Counted from the stretch's first letter, positions 20,163-29,826 are shown. The stretch: 64,000 nucleotides of DNA from Prochlorococcus sp. AG-355-P16 (GCA_003278525.1 QCEQ01000004.1:32981-96980); one strand, 5' to 3'. The notes: generated by a model not told the origin, from the letters alone. Numbers and translations: made by a program.

Positions 20163-20861
20163 GTGAGTCTCGGATATCGCGATAAATTATCTAGAGGTCG
20201 AAGGGCTATGGCTCATTTGATACACCTGTGGCATGAAAGAAATGGGTGGTCTCACAGAGTATTGCCATTACTTTCAGAAGTTCTTGATTTAGGTAAAGTT
20301 CATAATTCGCAAATTTCTAATCTTAGGAATGGGAAGTTATCTTCGCCAGGTCCTGAAGTTTTTCTTGCTTTATCTCAAGTTAATACGATTCTTGATCAAG
20401 GTATTGAAAAAATCAGGGATCATTTTGAAAGTGATTATCCAGAGTTGTGGAAATCTTTGGAAGAGTCTGCATTACCCCTAAAAAATGATTCTGGTAAGCC
20501 ATTGTCGGCTGGGGAGTTATTCGAGATATTTTCAGGATTAAAACCTCTACCTGCATCTTTTGACTGGTACATAGAAGATGAAGAAGCTTCTGCTTTAAGT
20601 GATGCTCTTTCAGTGCATTTTTGTCAGAATAAGGCTTGGAGATCATGTAAAATGCAGGTAATGGAAGCCTATGCTGTCAATAAATCTGCCCGTAGAGAAC
20701 GTTTTGCTGAGGTAATTGCCGGAATTAGAGATTACACGGCAGAAGAATTAGATGGAGAACTTCTTGATTTATATGAGGCTTCAAAAAAACTTTCTTATTT
20801 TCAGGGTAGGGGACCTAATGCTTTCCTCGCAGAATTAAGAAATTTAGCTTCTGAAAAATAA
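20163..20861 (+). CDS. Conserved hypothetical with possible HTH-like N-terminus
   Basis: Unrecognised, 232 residues from a GTG start. Residues 15-75 look helix-turn-helix-like: AMAHLIHLWHERNGWSHRVLPLLSEVLDLGKVHNSQISNLRNGKLSSPGPEVFLALSQV reads as short helices, with SQISNLRNGK resembling an XRE-type recognition helix followed by the typical PxP linker. The remainder is acidic and helical (LPASFDWYIEDEEASALSDAL, RRERFAEVIAGIRDYTAEELDGELLDLYEASKKL). No catalytic motif is seen. A TATACT box at 20137-20142 is a plausible -10. The protein could be a regulator; its gene lies between the desaturase and a PLP-enzyme/glycine-cleavage cluster. Confidence 0.65.
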   Translation: MSLGYRDKLSRGRRAMAHLIHLWHERNGWSHRVLPLLSEVLDLGKVHNSQISNLRNGKLSSPGPEVFLALSQVNTILDQGIEKIRDHFESDYPELWKSLEESALPLKNDSGKPLSAGELFEIFSGLKPLPASFDWYIEDEEASALSDALSVHFCQNKAWRSCKMQVMEAYAVNKSARRERFAEVIAGIRDYTAEELDGELLDLYEASKKLSYFQGRGPNAFLAELRNLASEK

Positions 20862-20879
20862 GATGAATTTTCATAATAA

Positions 20880-22172
20880 ATGACTCTTGACAATAACTTA
20901 AAACTGGCTGAAAACGCTGTTCTTTCTGTCGAAGAGAGTTTAAGTGAAGTTTTCCAAGAAAGGTCCAATCAGGTTTTCCAGAAATTAGAAAATATTTTGA
21001 CAATTTTTAAGGATGAAAAAGTTTCTACTATTCATTTCAATCAATCTACTGGTAGTGGTCATGATGATATATCTAGAGAAAAAATTGATGCGGTTTTTGC
21101 AAGATTGTTTCTTGCTGAAAAGGCTGCTGTGAGGATGCAATTTGTAAGTGGAACTCATGCAATAAGTTCTGTCTTATTTGGAATTCTTCGACCTGGAGAT
21201 ATAATGTTATCTCTTACAGGGCAACCATATGACACGTTAGAAGAAGTCATAGGAATAAGGGGACGAGGAGAAGGCTCACTTAAAGATTTTGACGTTAAAT
21301 ATAAGCAAATAAATATCTGCGAGAATTTTGATTCTTTTGAAGAAAAAATTATTCATTCTTTTAAAGAAAATTCATGCAAATTAGTATTCATACAAAAAAG
21401 TTGTGGATATACTTGGAGAAAGTCTCTTACGAATCACCAGATAGAGAAAATTTGTAGTCTTGTTCATTCCCTTGATCCTAATTGTATATGTTTTGTTGAT
21501 AACTGTTATGGGGAGCTTGTTGAAGATAGTGAACCAATTTCTAAAGGGGCAAATATAATTGCTGGATCATTGATTAAAAATTTGGGAGGAACAATCGTTC
21601 CTACTGGTGGGTACGTTGCAGGCGATGCAGAGTTGGTTGAGATGGCATGTTCTAGATTAACTTCACCAGGCATTGGTTCCTCTGCAGGAATAAATTTTGG
21701 ACTAGGAAGATTAATTTTGCAGGGTTTGTTTTTAGCACCACAAATTGTTCACGAATCACTAAAAGGTGCTGATATGGTTGCGGCAGTCTTTAAAAATTTG
21801 GGATTTAAGGTTTTACCAGAGCCAGCAACTTATAGATCTGATCTTATTCAGTCAGTAAGATTGAATAATCCTGATTTGGTACAAAAAGTTTGTCAATCTT
21901 TTCAAAATTCTTCACCAGTGGATTCTTTTCTCAATGTTGTTCCATCATCAATGGATGGATATGATTCAAAATTATTAATGGCAGGAGGTACCTTTATTGA
22001 AGGTAGTACAAGTGAATTTTCTGCTGATGCCCCTCTAAGAGATCCTTACAATATTTTTGTTCAAGGTGGTTCTCACATAGCTCACATCAAAATTGCATTA
22101 ATTCGATTATTATCTGAACTATTAGAGGAAAAATTAATTTCAAAGGATTCTCTACTTCCTTTATCTACTTAA
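20880..22172 (+). CDS. PLP-dependent enzyme, methionine gamma-lyase-like (aluminium resistance / YnbB family)
   Basis: Fold-type I PLP enzyme of 430 residues. The family marks are QSTGSGHDDISREKIDAVFARLFLAE near residue 55, VRMQFVSGTHAI, FVDNCYGELVE and the PLP lysine Lys233 in AGSLIKNLGGTIVP. The C-terminus has GGTFIEGSTSEFSADAPLRDPYN. The family is labelled methionine gamma-lyase-like or aluminium-resistance protein; the true substrate is not established. It lies two bases upstream of gcvH, so it is almost certainly coupled to the glycine cleavage genes, which hints at an amino-acid degradation role. The gap to the upstream unknown gene is 18 bases. Confidence 0.85.
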   Translation: MTLDNNLKLAENAVLSVEESLSEVFQERSNQVFQKLENILTIFKDEKVSTIHFNQSTGSGHDDISREKIDAVFARLFLAEKAAVRMQFVSGTHAISSVLFGILRPGDIMLSLTGQPYDTLEEVIGIRGRGEGSLKDFDVKYKQINICENFDSFEEKIIHSFKENSCKLVFIQKSCGYTWRKSLTNHQIEKICSLVHSLDPNCICFVDNCYGELVEDSEPISKGANIIAGSLIKNLGGTIVPTGGYVAGDAELVEMACSRLTSPGIGSSAGINFGLGRLILQGLFLAPQIVHESLKGADMVAAVFKNLGFKVLPEPATYRSDLIQSVRLNNPDLVQKVCQSFQNSSPVDSFLNVVPSSMDGYDSKLLMAGGTFIEGSTSEFSADAPLRDPYNIFVQGGSHIAHIKIALIRLLSELLEEKLISKDSLLPLST

Positions 22173-22174
22173 TC

Positions 22175-22564
22175 ATGTCTTACAAGTTTCCAGACAACCT
22201 CAACTATGCTGATACTCATGAATATGTCTTGGAAGAAAATGGATTATTAAAAATTGGAGTTAGTGAATTCGCTATAGATCAATTAGGAGATATTGTTTTT
22301 GTTGAATTAGCTGATGAAGGGGTGACTTTAGAGAAAGGAGAGACTTTTGGAACAATAGAATCTGTTAAGGCCGTAGAGGAAGTCTATCTGCCTTTTTCAG
22401 GGAAAATAGTATCTGTAAATGAAAGTGTTATTGAGAACCCTGAGCTTTTACAGAATGATCCGATTGGAGACGGTTGGTTAGTTATTCTGAAACCAGAATC
22501 AAAAGCATCAATTGCTGATTTGATGACTTCTGAGGAATATCAATCAAAGGTTGTACCAAAATAA
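22175..22564 (+). CDS. gcvH: Glycine cleavage system H protein
   Basis: Lipoyl carrier that shuttles the aminomethyl group from GcvP to GcvT and to lipoamide dehydrogenase. The 129 residues have the expected order: YADTHEYVLEENGLLKIGVSEFAIDQLGDIVFVELADEG, then the lipoylation site Lys65 in GTIESVKAVEEVYLP, then GKIVSVNESVIENPELLQNDPIGDGWL. The gene starts two bases after the upstream PLP-enzyme stop and 45 bases before gcvP. lpd and gcvT are not adjacent; gcvT lies near 4 kb on the other strand. Confidence 0.96.
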   Translation: MSYKFPDNLNYADTHEYVLEENGLLKIGVSEFAIDQLGDIVFVELADEGVTLEKGETFGTIESVKAVEEVYLPFSGKIVSVNESVIENPELLQNDPIGDGWLVILKPESKASIADLMTSEEYQSKVVPK

Positions 22565-22609
22565 GGCAAACTTTTTAAAAAGAGCTATTTTAAAGAAAAA
22601 CATTTTAAT

Positions 22610-25519
22610 ATGACATCCAAATTTGGGTCTGATTTGTTTATAGATAGGCATCTTGGGTTAGGAGATAATGATGAAAGAATTATGCTTAACAAGCTTGGTT
22701 TTAATAATATTGATCAATTTATAAATCAAGTTATTCCTGATGATATTCAGCTTAAAGATAAATCCTCAGAAATATTGCCCCAAGGTTGTTCAGAAATTGA
22801 GGCTTTAAAAGAATTAGAAGAGATTGCGAATAAAAATACTAAAATGAGATCACTTATAGGCCTCGGTTATTATGACAATCATATGCCTAAAGTAATCCAA
22901 AGACATGTTCTTGAAAATCCAAGGTGGTACACGTCTTATACTCCATATCAAGCAGAAATTGCACAAGGAAGATTAGAAGCTCTATTTAATTTTCAGACTA
23001 TTGTTTGTGAACTAACAGGATTCCCTGTCGCCAATGCATCTTTGTTGGATGAGGGTACTGCTGCTGCAGAAGCCATGGCCATGAGTTTTTCCGCAAGAAA
23101 AAATAAATCTTCAAAAGTGTACTTAGTGGAGTCAAATGTTTTTGATCATACTTTTAATGTTCTACAAACCAGAGCAAAACCTTTGGGAATATCCTTAAAA
23201 CGCTTTACTCAAAGCAACCTTCCTAATCATGATTATGTTTTTGGAATGTTGTTGCAATTACCTGGTAAAAATGGACAATTATTTGATCCTACATTCTTAA
23301 TATCCCAAGCACATAGATCAGAAATTATTGTTACGGCATGTATTGATCCACTAGCACAAGTTTTGATTAAACCAATTTCTGAATTTGGTGTTGATGTAGC
23401 AGTGGGGAGTATGCAAAGATTTGGTGTTCCAATGGGTTTTGGTGGCCCTCATGCAGCATATTTTGCTTGTAGCGAAAAATATAAAAGGTTGATACCCGGA
23501 AGAATAGTTGGGCAAACTCTATCTAAAAATGGAGAAAAATCATTACGACTAGCATTGCAAACAAGAGAGCAACATATTAGAAGGGAAAAGGCAACTAGTA
23601 ATATTTGTACTGCTCAATCTTTGTTAGCCATAATTTCTTCTTTTTATGCTATTTATCATGGACCCTCTGGATTAACGCAAATTGCTAAGAGATTAGTTGA
23701 ATTGAGAATAAATTTAGAATCAAATTTAGCTGCTTTAGGTTTTGATATTCCTGATGGGACTAGATTTGATAGTGTTGATGTTTATTCTAAGCACTCCCAG
23801 AGGATTCATAATGAAGCTTTAAAAAATGGCTATAACTTAAGAATTTTGCCGTTAGGATCAACTATTGAAAATTCAACTGGCTTTGGGATCTCTTTAGATG
23901 AGCTTAGTAATGAAAAAGAAATAAAAGATATTTTGACTTTCATAGCAAACCTTATAGAAAAAGAAGAAGATTTAGAGCATATAAAATTTGATAAAGAATT
24001 TCATCTTGAAAGTTTAGCTTTGAGATCCAGTGCCTGGATGCAGCAAGATATATTTACAAATTACCAAAGTGAAACTGAATTAATGAGATATATATTTCGA
24101 CTTGCAGAAAAAGATTTTTCTTTGGTAGATGGGATGATGCCATTGGGAAGCTGTACAATGAAGTTAAATTCTGCAGCAGAGTTAAATCCAGTTTCTTGGG
24201 CTAATTTATCTTCCATTCATCCTTTTTCCCCACCAGATCAAACTAAAGGCTATTCAAAAATAATATCTGACCTAGAAAAATGGATAAGTGATATTGTTGG
24301 GTTAAAATCAGTTTCTTTTCAACCAAATGCAGGCTCTCAGGGAGAATTTGCTGGTTTATTGGCAATAAATTCTTATTTTGAATCAAAAGGCGAACTGTCA
24401 AGAAAAAAATGTTTAATTCCTAAAAGTGCTCATGGCACAAATCCTGCTAGTGCAGTTATGGCAGGTTTTGATGTTTTAACTGTTGAATGTGATGAGGAAG
24501 GAAATATTGACTTTCAAGATTTGTATATCAAGGTCAAGACATTTGATAACCAAATAGGGGCTCTTATGTTGACTTATCCCTCTACTCATGGAGTTTTTGA
24601 ATTACAAATTAGAAAGATATGTGATTTAATTCACTCTGTTGGAGGATTTGTCTATTTAGATGGAGCAAATTTGAACGCTCAGGTTGGATTATGCAAACCG
24701 GGGAATTATGGTGTTGATATTTGTCATTTGAATTTACATAAAACATTCTGCATTCCGCATGGAGGAGGTGGCCCGGGGGTAGGACCAGTTGCTGCATCAG
24801 AAACTTTAAGCCCATTTCTTCCTTCTCATTCTTTAATGGATAATAATTTATCTAATAGTTCTAATTACGTATCTTCTGCCAAGTATGGGAGTGCAAGTAT
24901 TCTTCCAATAAGTTGGATGTACATTAAAATGGCTGGTCTTAGTGGTTTAAGGAAAGCAACTGCGCATGCAATTTTATCTGCTAATTATATTGCCCGTTCT
25001 TTAAATCATAAATTCAAGATTCTTTATAAAGGAAAAAATAATTTTGTTGCACATGAATGCATTTTAGATTTTAGAGATTTAAAATCCAAAACTGGTTTGA
25101 GTGTAAATGATTTAGCTAAACGATTAATTGATTATAGTTTTCATGCCCCAACCATAAGTTGGCCTGTTTCGGAGACGATAATGATAGAGCCTACTGAAAG
25201 TGAAAGTTTGGTTGAATTGGATAGATTTTGTGAGGCTATGTTATTGATTGGAGAAGAAATCAGCGAAATAGAAAAAAATGTTGAATTAAGGAATAATAAT
25301 GTGATTAGTAACGCTCCTCATACGCTAAAAGAGTTAATTGCTGAAAATTGGTATTATCCTTATTCAAAAGAAAAAGCTTCTTTTCCTTATAAAACCCAAA
25401 CTTCTATTAAGTTTTGGTCTTCAGTTTCTAGGATCGATAATGCATATGGCGATCGTAATTTAATTTGTTCTTGCAATGTAAATCAAAGAGAGACTTTTGA
25501 AGAAAAAAAATGTGCTTAA
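22610..25519 (+). CDS. gcvP: Glycine dehydrogenase (decarboxylating), P protein
   Basis: PLP enzyme that decarboxylates glycine and loads the remaining aminomethyl group on GcvH. The 969 residues form the single-chain P protein, with an N-terminal GcvP1-like half (FIDRHLG, SLIGLGYYDNHMPKVI, ASLLDEGTAAAEAM) and a C-terminal GcvP2-like half (MMPLGSCTMKLNSA, QPNAGSQGEFAGL, SAHGTNPASA). The PLP lysine is Lys711 in NLHKTFCIPHGGGGPG. It follows gcvH by 45 bases. Its last codons, GAA-GAA-AAA-AAA-TGT-GCT-TAA, also form a reverse-strand terminator-like hairpin (see the separate entry). Confidence 0.97.
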   Translation: MTSKFGSDLFIDRHLGLGDNDERIMLNKLGFNNIDQFINQVIPDDIQLKDKSSEILPQGCSEIEALKELEEIANKNTKMRSLIGLGYYDNHMPKVIQRHVLENPRWYTSYTPYQAEIAQGRLEALFNFQTIVCELTGFPVANASLLDEGTAAAEAMAMSFSARKNKSSKVYLVESNVFDHTFNVLQTRAKPLGISLKRFTQSNLPNHDYVFGMLLQLPGKNGQLFDPTFLISQAHRSEIIVTACIDPLAQVLIKPISEFGVDVAVGSMQRFGVPMGFGGPHAAYFACSEKYKRLIPGRIVGQTLSKNGEKSLRLALQTREQHIRREKATSNICTAQSLLAIISSFYAIYHGPSGLTQIAKRLVELRINLESNLAALGFDIPDGTRFDSVDVYSKHSQRIHNEALKNGYNLRILPLGSTIENSTGFGISLDELSNEKEIKDILTFIANLIEKEEDLEHIKFDKEFHLESLALRSSAWMQQDIFTNYQSETELMRYIFRLAEKDFSLVDGMMPLGSCTMKLNSAAELNPVSWANLSSIHPFSPPDQTKGYSKIISDLEKWISDIVGLKSVSFQPNAGSQGEFAGLLAINSYFESKGELSRKKCLIPKSAHGTNPASAVMAGFDVLTVECDEEGNIDFQDLYIKVKTFDNQIGALMLTYPSTHGVFELQIRKICDLIHSVGGFVYLDGANLNAQVGLCKPGNYGVDICHLNLHKTFCIPHGGGGPGVGPVAASETLSPFLPSHSLMDNNLSNSSNYVSSAKYGSASILPISWMYIKMAGLSGLRKATAHAILSANYIARSLNHKFKILYKGKNNFVAHECILDFRDLKSKTGLSVNDLAKRLIDYSFHAPTISWPVSETIMIEPTESESLVELDRFCEAMLLIGEEISEIEKNVELRNNNVISNAPHTLKELIAENWYYPYSKEKASFPYKTQTSIKFWSSVSRIDNAYGDRNLICSCNVNQRETFEEKKCA

Positions 25520-25524
25520 AGCAC
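25503..25524 (-). terminator. Reverse-strand intrinsic terminator-like hairpin at the gcvP end
   Basis: GTGCT (25512-25516), loop TAA, AGCAC (25520-25524), flanked on the left by A8 (25503-25510). Read on the minus strand this is a GC-containing hairpin followed by T8, the classical intrinsic terminator layout. On the plus strand no T run follows. It would stop leftward transcripts that run past sqdX under the 82-residue ORF before they cross gcvP. Confidence 0.5.
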
Positions 25525-25649
25525 TAGCGTCCTTGTATTTACTTAGTTATCATCAGTGAGAATAAAAATTTAATATTTTCTTATAGAATTTTTTTAAATT
25601 TTTTTATTAAAATATTCGAGCATCAAATTTTTTTGGGGTATTTGAAGCT

Positions 25650-25898
25650 ATGACCAAAGATTTTAAATCTGGTAATGTAAAGCAGCTGCCAGTTAAAAAC
25701 GTCGACTTACCAAATTTTGTCAATAATTTTTCGGGAGATAACTCAAACATTAGTTCTATTGAGGGAACTAATGTTATAAGAGTACCTTTTGGTAAAAAAT
25801 TCTCAAAGAAAAAAAGGCCTGAAAAGAATCAAAACATCGCTACTCTAATACTCCCTTTAAGTTCGTATAATAGTCCTACGCCCCCACACGTAGCATAA
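25650..25898 (+). CDS. Small conserved-looking hypothetical, basic, 82 residues
   Basis: Unrecognised. The ATG at 25650 follows a G-rich GGGG that may serve as the ribosome site. The product is polar: GNVKQLPVKNVDLPNFVNNF, then IEGTNVIRVPFGKKFSKKKRPEKNQ with a dense Lys/Arg patch near residues 48-60, then a hydrophobic-polar tail ending in SPTPPHVA. There is no signal peptide, membrane helix or zinc motif. It stands alone in a 390-base interval between gcvP and the convergent sqdX, with a 5-bp hairpin (CTACG/CGTAG, 25876-25893) at its 3' end. A nucleic-acid-binding role is possible from the basic patch only. Confidence 0.5.
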   Translation: MTKDFKSGNVKQLPVKNVDLPNFVNNFSGDNSNISSIEGTNVIRVPFGKKFSKKKRPEKNQNIATLILPLSSYNSPTPPHVA

Positions 25899-25910
25899 TT
25901 AGGATCTAGT

Positions 25911-27044
25911 TTAATCTATCTCTTTGAGGGTATCTGCATAATAATTTTGTAGTTGTAACGTTGCTTGATTCCAGTCCCATTTTTCAGCTTCGTTTCGTGC
26001 TTCTTTCCTCATAACTTCTCTTTTATCTTCATTCTCTAGGATTTTTTTTGTTGCTTTAATCAAACTTTGTTCACCGTTATCTTTTTCATCAGGATCATAT
26101 AAACAACCATTAATCCCATCGCTAATAATATCTGGAATTCCTCCCTTGTTGGCTCCGATAACTGGACATCCTGCTGCCATTGCTTCTAGTAAAACTAACC
26201 CAAGTGTTTCTGTACTAGATGGAAATAAAAATATATCTCCAGAGGCATAGGCGCTAGCAAGTTCATCGCCAGATAAATATCCTATGAAATTAGTCTTGGT
26301 ATTTTCGAAGATTTTTTCAAGCTGGTTTCTATATGGGCCGTCACCTACAAGTGCTAGGCAAGTATTAGGGATACTTTCCAAGACTGGTTTAATTCTCTCA
26401 ATCTGTTTTTCTGCTGATAATCTTCCTACATAAATCAATAAGTAATTAGCGTCGTGATGTTCCCCAAATAATTTTTTTCTCATTTTCTCATTTCTCAAAT
26501 CTGGTCGGAAACTGTAAGTATCTACTCCCCTTTGCCATAAAGCAGTCCTTTGAATTCCTTTATCTTTTAACTCATTTACCATAGCGGTGGATGTACATAA
26601 ATTTAATAAGGCTTGATTATGTGCAGCTTTAAGTAATTCCCACAAAAGTGGCTCCAACATACCCATACCGTAATGTTCTAGATATTTCGGAAGATGAGTA
26701 TGGTAACTGGCAATTAAAGGAATATTATTAGTTTTCGCCAACCATATGCCACCTAAGCCAAGTACAGCTGGATTAACAACATGTATTAAATCCGGGTTAA
26801 ATTTTTCTAACTTATCTGAGACTGCAGGACCTGGTAAACCAAGCTTCAACTCTGGGTATAACGGTAACGGCATTGCTGCAACTCCGACAACAGTTGCCCC
26901 CATATATGATTCTGGACATCCCTCTGGACAAAAAATTATAACTTCATCACCATTTTTTACTAAAAATTCAATTGTTTTAGTCAGTCTTGTGACTATGCCA
27001 TCAACTTTAGGTAAAAAAGTTTCAGTAAACAATGCAATTTTCAC
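25911..27044 (-). CDS. sqdX: Sulfolipid synthase: UDP-sulfoquinovose:diacylglycerol sulfoquinovosyltransferase
   Basis: GT4-family glycosyltransferase, 377 residues. The N-terminal domain opens MKIALFTETFLPKVDGIVTRLT and has LASYHTHLPKYLEHYGMG. The donor-binding C-terminal domain has YVGRLSAEKQIE and SSTETLGLVLLEAMAAGCPVIGANKGGIPDII, the retaining GT-B EX7E region. Assignment as SqdX rests on strong family resemblance and on its position 27 bases downstream of sqdB. It makes sulfoquinovosyl diacylglycerol in the membrane, the sulfolipid that lets phosphate-starved picocyanobacteria spare phosphorus. Confidence 0.9.
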   Translation of the reverse strand: MKIALFTETFLPKVDGIVTRLTKTIEFLVKNGDEVIIFCPEGCPESYMGATVVGVAAMPLPLYPELKLGLPGPAVSDKLEKFNPDLIHVVNPAVLGLGGIWLAKTNNIPLIASYHTHLPKYLEHYGMGMLEPLLWELLKAAHNQALLNLCTSTAMVNELKDKGIQRTALWQRGVDTYSFRPDLRNEKMRKKLFGEHHDANYLLIYVGRLSAEKQIERIKPVLESIPNTCLALVGDGPYRNQLEKIFENTKTNFIGYLSGDELASAYASGDIFLFPSSTETLGLVLLEAMAAGCPVIGANKGGIPDIISDGINGCLYDPDEKDNGEQSLIKATKKILENEDKREVMRKEARNEAEKWDWNQATLQLQNYYADTLKEID

Positions 27045-27071
27045 TTTCTTAAGGTAATTATTTCAGAAATT

Positions 27072-28265
27072 TTAATTAGTCTTTATAGCCTCAGCTTGTT
27101 TTTTAGTCCAGGATGAAACACAAGGTATGCGTTTGAGATCACATCTGTTGGAGTATTTTTTTGCAACTTCAACAACTTCTTCTAATAAACCATTATCAAG
27201 AGTGGTTGGGTTTAAACCTAACTCTATAAAGCATTTATTATCAACAATGAGATCATTTTCTACTGCTTCATTTCTTGGATTAGGTAAATAATTGATATCA
27301 GCACCTGTTAGAGACGCAACTTTTTTAGCTAGTTCTCCAACTTGATGGCTTTCAGTCATTTGATTAAAGATTTTCACTCTATCTCCAGGTTTTGGAGGAT
27401 TTTCAAGGGCAAGTTGCACACATTTTACAGAGTCTTTTATGTGTATAAAGGCTCTTGTTTGCCCTCCTGTTCCATGAACACTTAATGGATATCCAATTGC
27501 AGCTTGCATTAGAAATCTGTTTAGAACAGTTCCATAATCTCCGTCGTAGTCAAATCGGTTTGTTAATCTAGGATCTTTTAAAGTTGCGTCTGTATTTGTT
27601 CCCCAAACAATACCTTGATGTAAATCAGTAATCCTTACAAGATCATTTTTGTTGTAGTAAAGAAATAATAATTGATCTAAAGTTTTAGTCATATGGTATA
27701 CACTACCAGGACTTGCAGGGTGTAATATTTCTTCTTTAAAGCGACTTCCATCTGGTTGTGGAACTTCAACTTTTAGATAACCTTCTGGAATTGTTGCACC
27801 CCTATGTGATCCATATCCGTAAACTCCCATTGTTCCTAAATGTACAACATGAATATCTAAATTACTCTCAACTATTGCAGCAAGTAGATTGTGGGTACCA
27901 TTAACATTATTATCTACTGTATATCTCTTCGTAAAACTAGATTTCATGGAGTAAGGGGCTGCTCTTTGTTCTGCAAAATGGATCACAGAATCTGGCTTTT
28001 CATCATTGAGTAAATCGAGTAATTTTTGATATTGTTTAGAGATATCCATGTTGAGAAATCTCATAGGCTTACCTCCAATTTCTTCCCATGCAGAAAGTCG
28101 TTCTGTTATCGAAGCAATTGGAGTTAAAGATTCTACCTCAAGATCAATATCAATTTTTCTACGACTTAAATTGTCGACAATAATTACATCATGATTTTGC
28201 TCTGCTAAATTCACCGCACAAGGCCAACCGCAAAAACCATCTCCACCTAGAACAATAACTTTCAC
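27072..28265 (-). CDS. sqdB: UDP-sulfoquinovose synthase
   Basis: Extended short-chain dehydrogenase/reductase family enzyme that converts UDP-glucose and sulfite to UDP-sulfoquinovose. The 397 residues include the NAD loop GGDGFCGWPCAVNL at residues 8-21, the SqdB-specific SITERLSAWEEIGG, and the active-site segment GTMGVYGYG followed by YHMTKTLDQ. DLHQGIVWGTNTD and GQTRAFIHIKDSVKCVQLA are also typical. It is first in the sqdB-sqdX pair. The 170-base upstream gap holds ATAATA at 28291-28296 (TATTAT on the minus strand), a possible -10. No phosphate-box pattern was recognised there. Confidence 0.95.
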   Translation of the reverse strand: MKVIVLGGDGFCGWPCAVNLAEQNHDVIIVDNLSRRKIDIDLEVESLTPIASITERLSAWEEIGGKPMRFLNMDISKQYQKLLDLLNDEKPDSVIHFAEQRAAPYSMKSSFTKRYTVDNNVNGTHNLLAAIVESNLDIHVVHLGTMGVYGYGSHRGATIPEGYLKVEVPQPDGSRFKEEILHPASPGSVYHMTKTLDQLLFLYYNKNDLVRITDLHQGIVWGTNTDATLKDPRLTNRFDYDGDYGTVLNRFLMQAAIGYPLSVHGTGGQTRAFIHIKDSVKCVQLALENPPKPGDRVKIFNQMTESHQVGELAKKVASLTGADINYLPNPRNEAVENDLIVDNKCFIELGLNPTTLDNGLLEEVVEVAKKYSNRCDLKRIPCVSSWTKKQAEAIKTN

Positions 28266-28435
28266 TCAGAACTCCAGAATTAAAAGATTCATAATATATC
28301 TATTAAATTACTACAGTGTGCTTCCACTTTGCGAAAAAACATTGTAAATAGTTTCAAATCTTCTTTCTTAATACGATAAATAAAAGCAAATTATAAATTT
28401 TTACTTTCTATTTAAACTTTTCTAAATAAAAAGAA

Positions 28436-29230
28436 TTAGATAGATATGTTCTTTTCAGGAGAACTTGCTACTGCAAAGTCTTGTTTTTTAATTCTTCCTG
28501 CCAGAAAAGCTTGCCTGCCAGCTTTCACACCATAATTTATCGCTTGAGCCATTAGAGGAGGATTTGCAGCTTGTGCTATTGCACTATTGATTAAGACACC
28601 ATCAGCTCCAATTTCCATAGCTTGAGAAGCTTCACTAGGCACTCCAATTCCTGCGTCTATTATTACTGGCACTTTTGCATTCTCAATAATTATCCTTATA
28701 TTTGATAAATTTAACAAACCTTGCCCGGAGCCTATGGGCGAGCCCAATGGCATTACAGTTTCACAACCTATTTCTTCTAGTCTTTTTGCAAGAATAGGAT
28801 CTGCATTGATGTAAGGAAGTACAGCGAAACCCTTTTTTATTAAAATTTCGGCTGCTTTAAGAGTTTCTATCGGATCTGGTAGTAAATACTTTTTGTCAGG
28901 AATAACCTCTAACTTCACAAAATTATTTTCTTCTTGACCAGATAATTTTGCAAGTTCTCTACCTAAAATTGCTATTCTGACTGCCTCATCGGAATTAACA
29001 CAACCGGCTGTATTAGGAAGCATCCAGTATTTTTCCCAGTTGATCTTTTCGAGTAAATTTTCTCCGCTCTGATCATTTTTAATTCTTCTAACAGCGACGG
29101 TTATAATTTCCGTTTCAGAATTTGACAAACTTTCCACCATATCTTGAGTAGATTTGTATTTGCCAGTGCCAACCATTAATCTACTGGAAAATTGTTTTCC
29201 ACCAATTAGTAAAGAAGAAGAATTTTCCAT
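28436..29230 (-). CDS. thiG: Thiazole synthase ThiG
   Basis: Forms the thiazole phosphate ring of thiamine from deoxyxylulose phosphate, dehydroglycine and ThiS thiocarboxylate. The 264 residues are a TIM barrel with the imine-forming Lys106 in FVKLEVI. Other family segments are [41 protein letters not shown] and [31 protein letters not shown]. It starts two bases downstream of the ycf37-like gene, so it is transcribed with it. There is no TPP riboswitch pattern directly upstream, since the upstream space is that gene. Confidence 0.95.
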   Translation of the reverse strand: MENSSSLLIGGKQFSSRLMVGTGKYKSTQDMVESLSNSETEIITVAVRRIKNDQSGENLLEKINWEKYWMLPNTAGCVNSDEAVRIAILGRELAKLSGQEENNFVKLEVIPDKKYLLPDPIETLKAAEILIKKGFAVLPYINADPILAKRLEEIGCETVMPLGSPIGSGQGLLNLSNIRIIIENAKVPVIIDAGIGVPSEASQAMEIGADGVLINSAIAQAANPPLMAQAINYGVKAGRQAFLAGRIKKQDFAVASSPEKNISI

Positions 29231-29232
29231 AT

Positions 29233-29790
29233 TTAGAATCCCTTATCTTTAATACCTTTATAAGGTTTATAATTGTTTCTTTTTTCTAACTCCTTACTTT
29301 TTTTAATTGCTGTTTTGTTTTTTGGATCTATCAACAAAACCTTTTGATAAGTTTCATATGCCAAGTCGTACTCAAGTAAACGCTGTTGTGCTGATGCAAG
29401 GTTGTTTAGAGCTATAGGATATTCTGGAAGAGATTTTATTGCAGAGTTATAATGTTTAATTGCTTTATTAAATTCATTTTGAGCAGCATAAGAAAATCCT
29501 AAAGCATTATTTATTATTGCTTTGGCTTCATCAGGTTCATTTTCATAATTTTCAATTGCTTTTAAAAAAGTTTTAGTAGCTTCAGAATATAATCTTTTTT
29601 TTATCTGAATAGACCCAAATTCATATAATTCTGTAGCTTGAGTGAGAGAATCTAAACCTTTTTGCTCGAATTTTACTAAATTTAATTCTTCACTTCTTGT
29701 TTTTAAAAATTGTCTGAATACAAAAATAGAAATTATTATTAATACAACAAAAAGAATTATTAAATAAGATTGGAAGGAAGATATTTCCAT
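29233..29790 (-). CDS. ycf37: TPR protein, Ycf37-like (photosystem I assembly factor candidate)
   Basis: The 185 residues have an N-terminal transmembrane helix (about 8-26, [18 protein letters not shown]), a short basic linker, and then tetratricopeptide repeats: [51 protein letters not shown] and [28 protein letters not shown]. Architecture, length and repeat sequence match cyanobacterial and plastid Ycf37, which helps assemble or stabilise photosystem I. TPR families diverge easily, so orthology should be confirmed. It lies 36 bases after rplT and two bases before thiG. Confidence 0.7.
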   Translation of the reverse strand: MEISSFQSYLIILFVVLIIISIFVFRQFLKTRSEELNLVKFEQKGLDSLTQATELYEFGSIQIKKRLYSEATKTFLKAIENYENEPDEAKAIINNALGFSYAAQNEFNKAIKHYNSAIKSLPEYPIALNNLASAQQRLLEYDLAYETYQKVLLIDPKNKTAIKKSKELEKRNNYKPYKGIKDKGF

Positions 29791-29826
29791 TATTTATATT
29801 TATTTTTCTAGATTATATTCTTTTTT

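Noticed and set aside
25876..25893. CTACG/CGTAG hairpin as terminator of the 82-residue gene
   Set aside because: Short stem, eight-base loop and no T run; kept only as a note.
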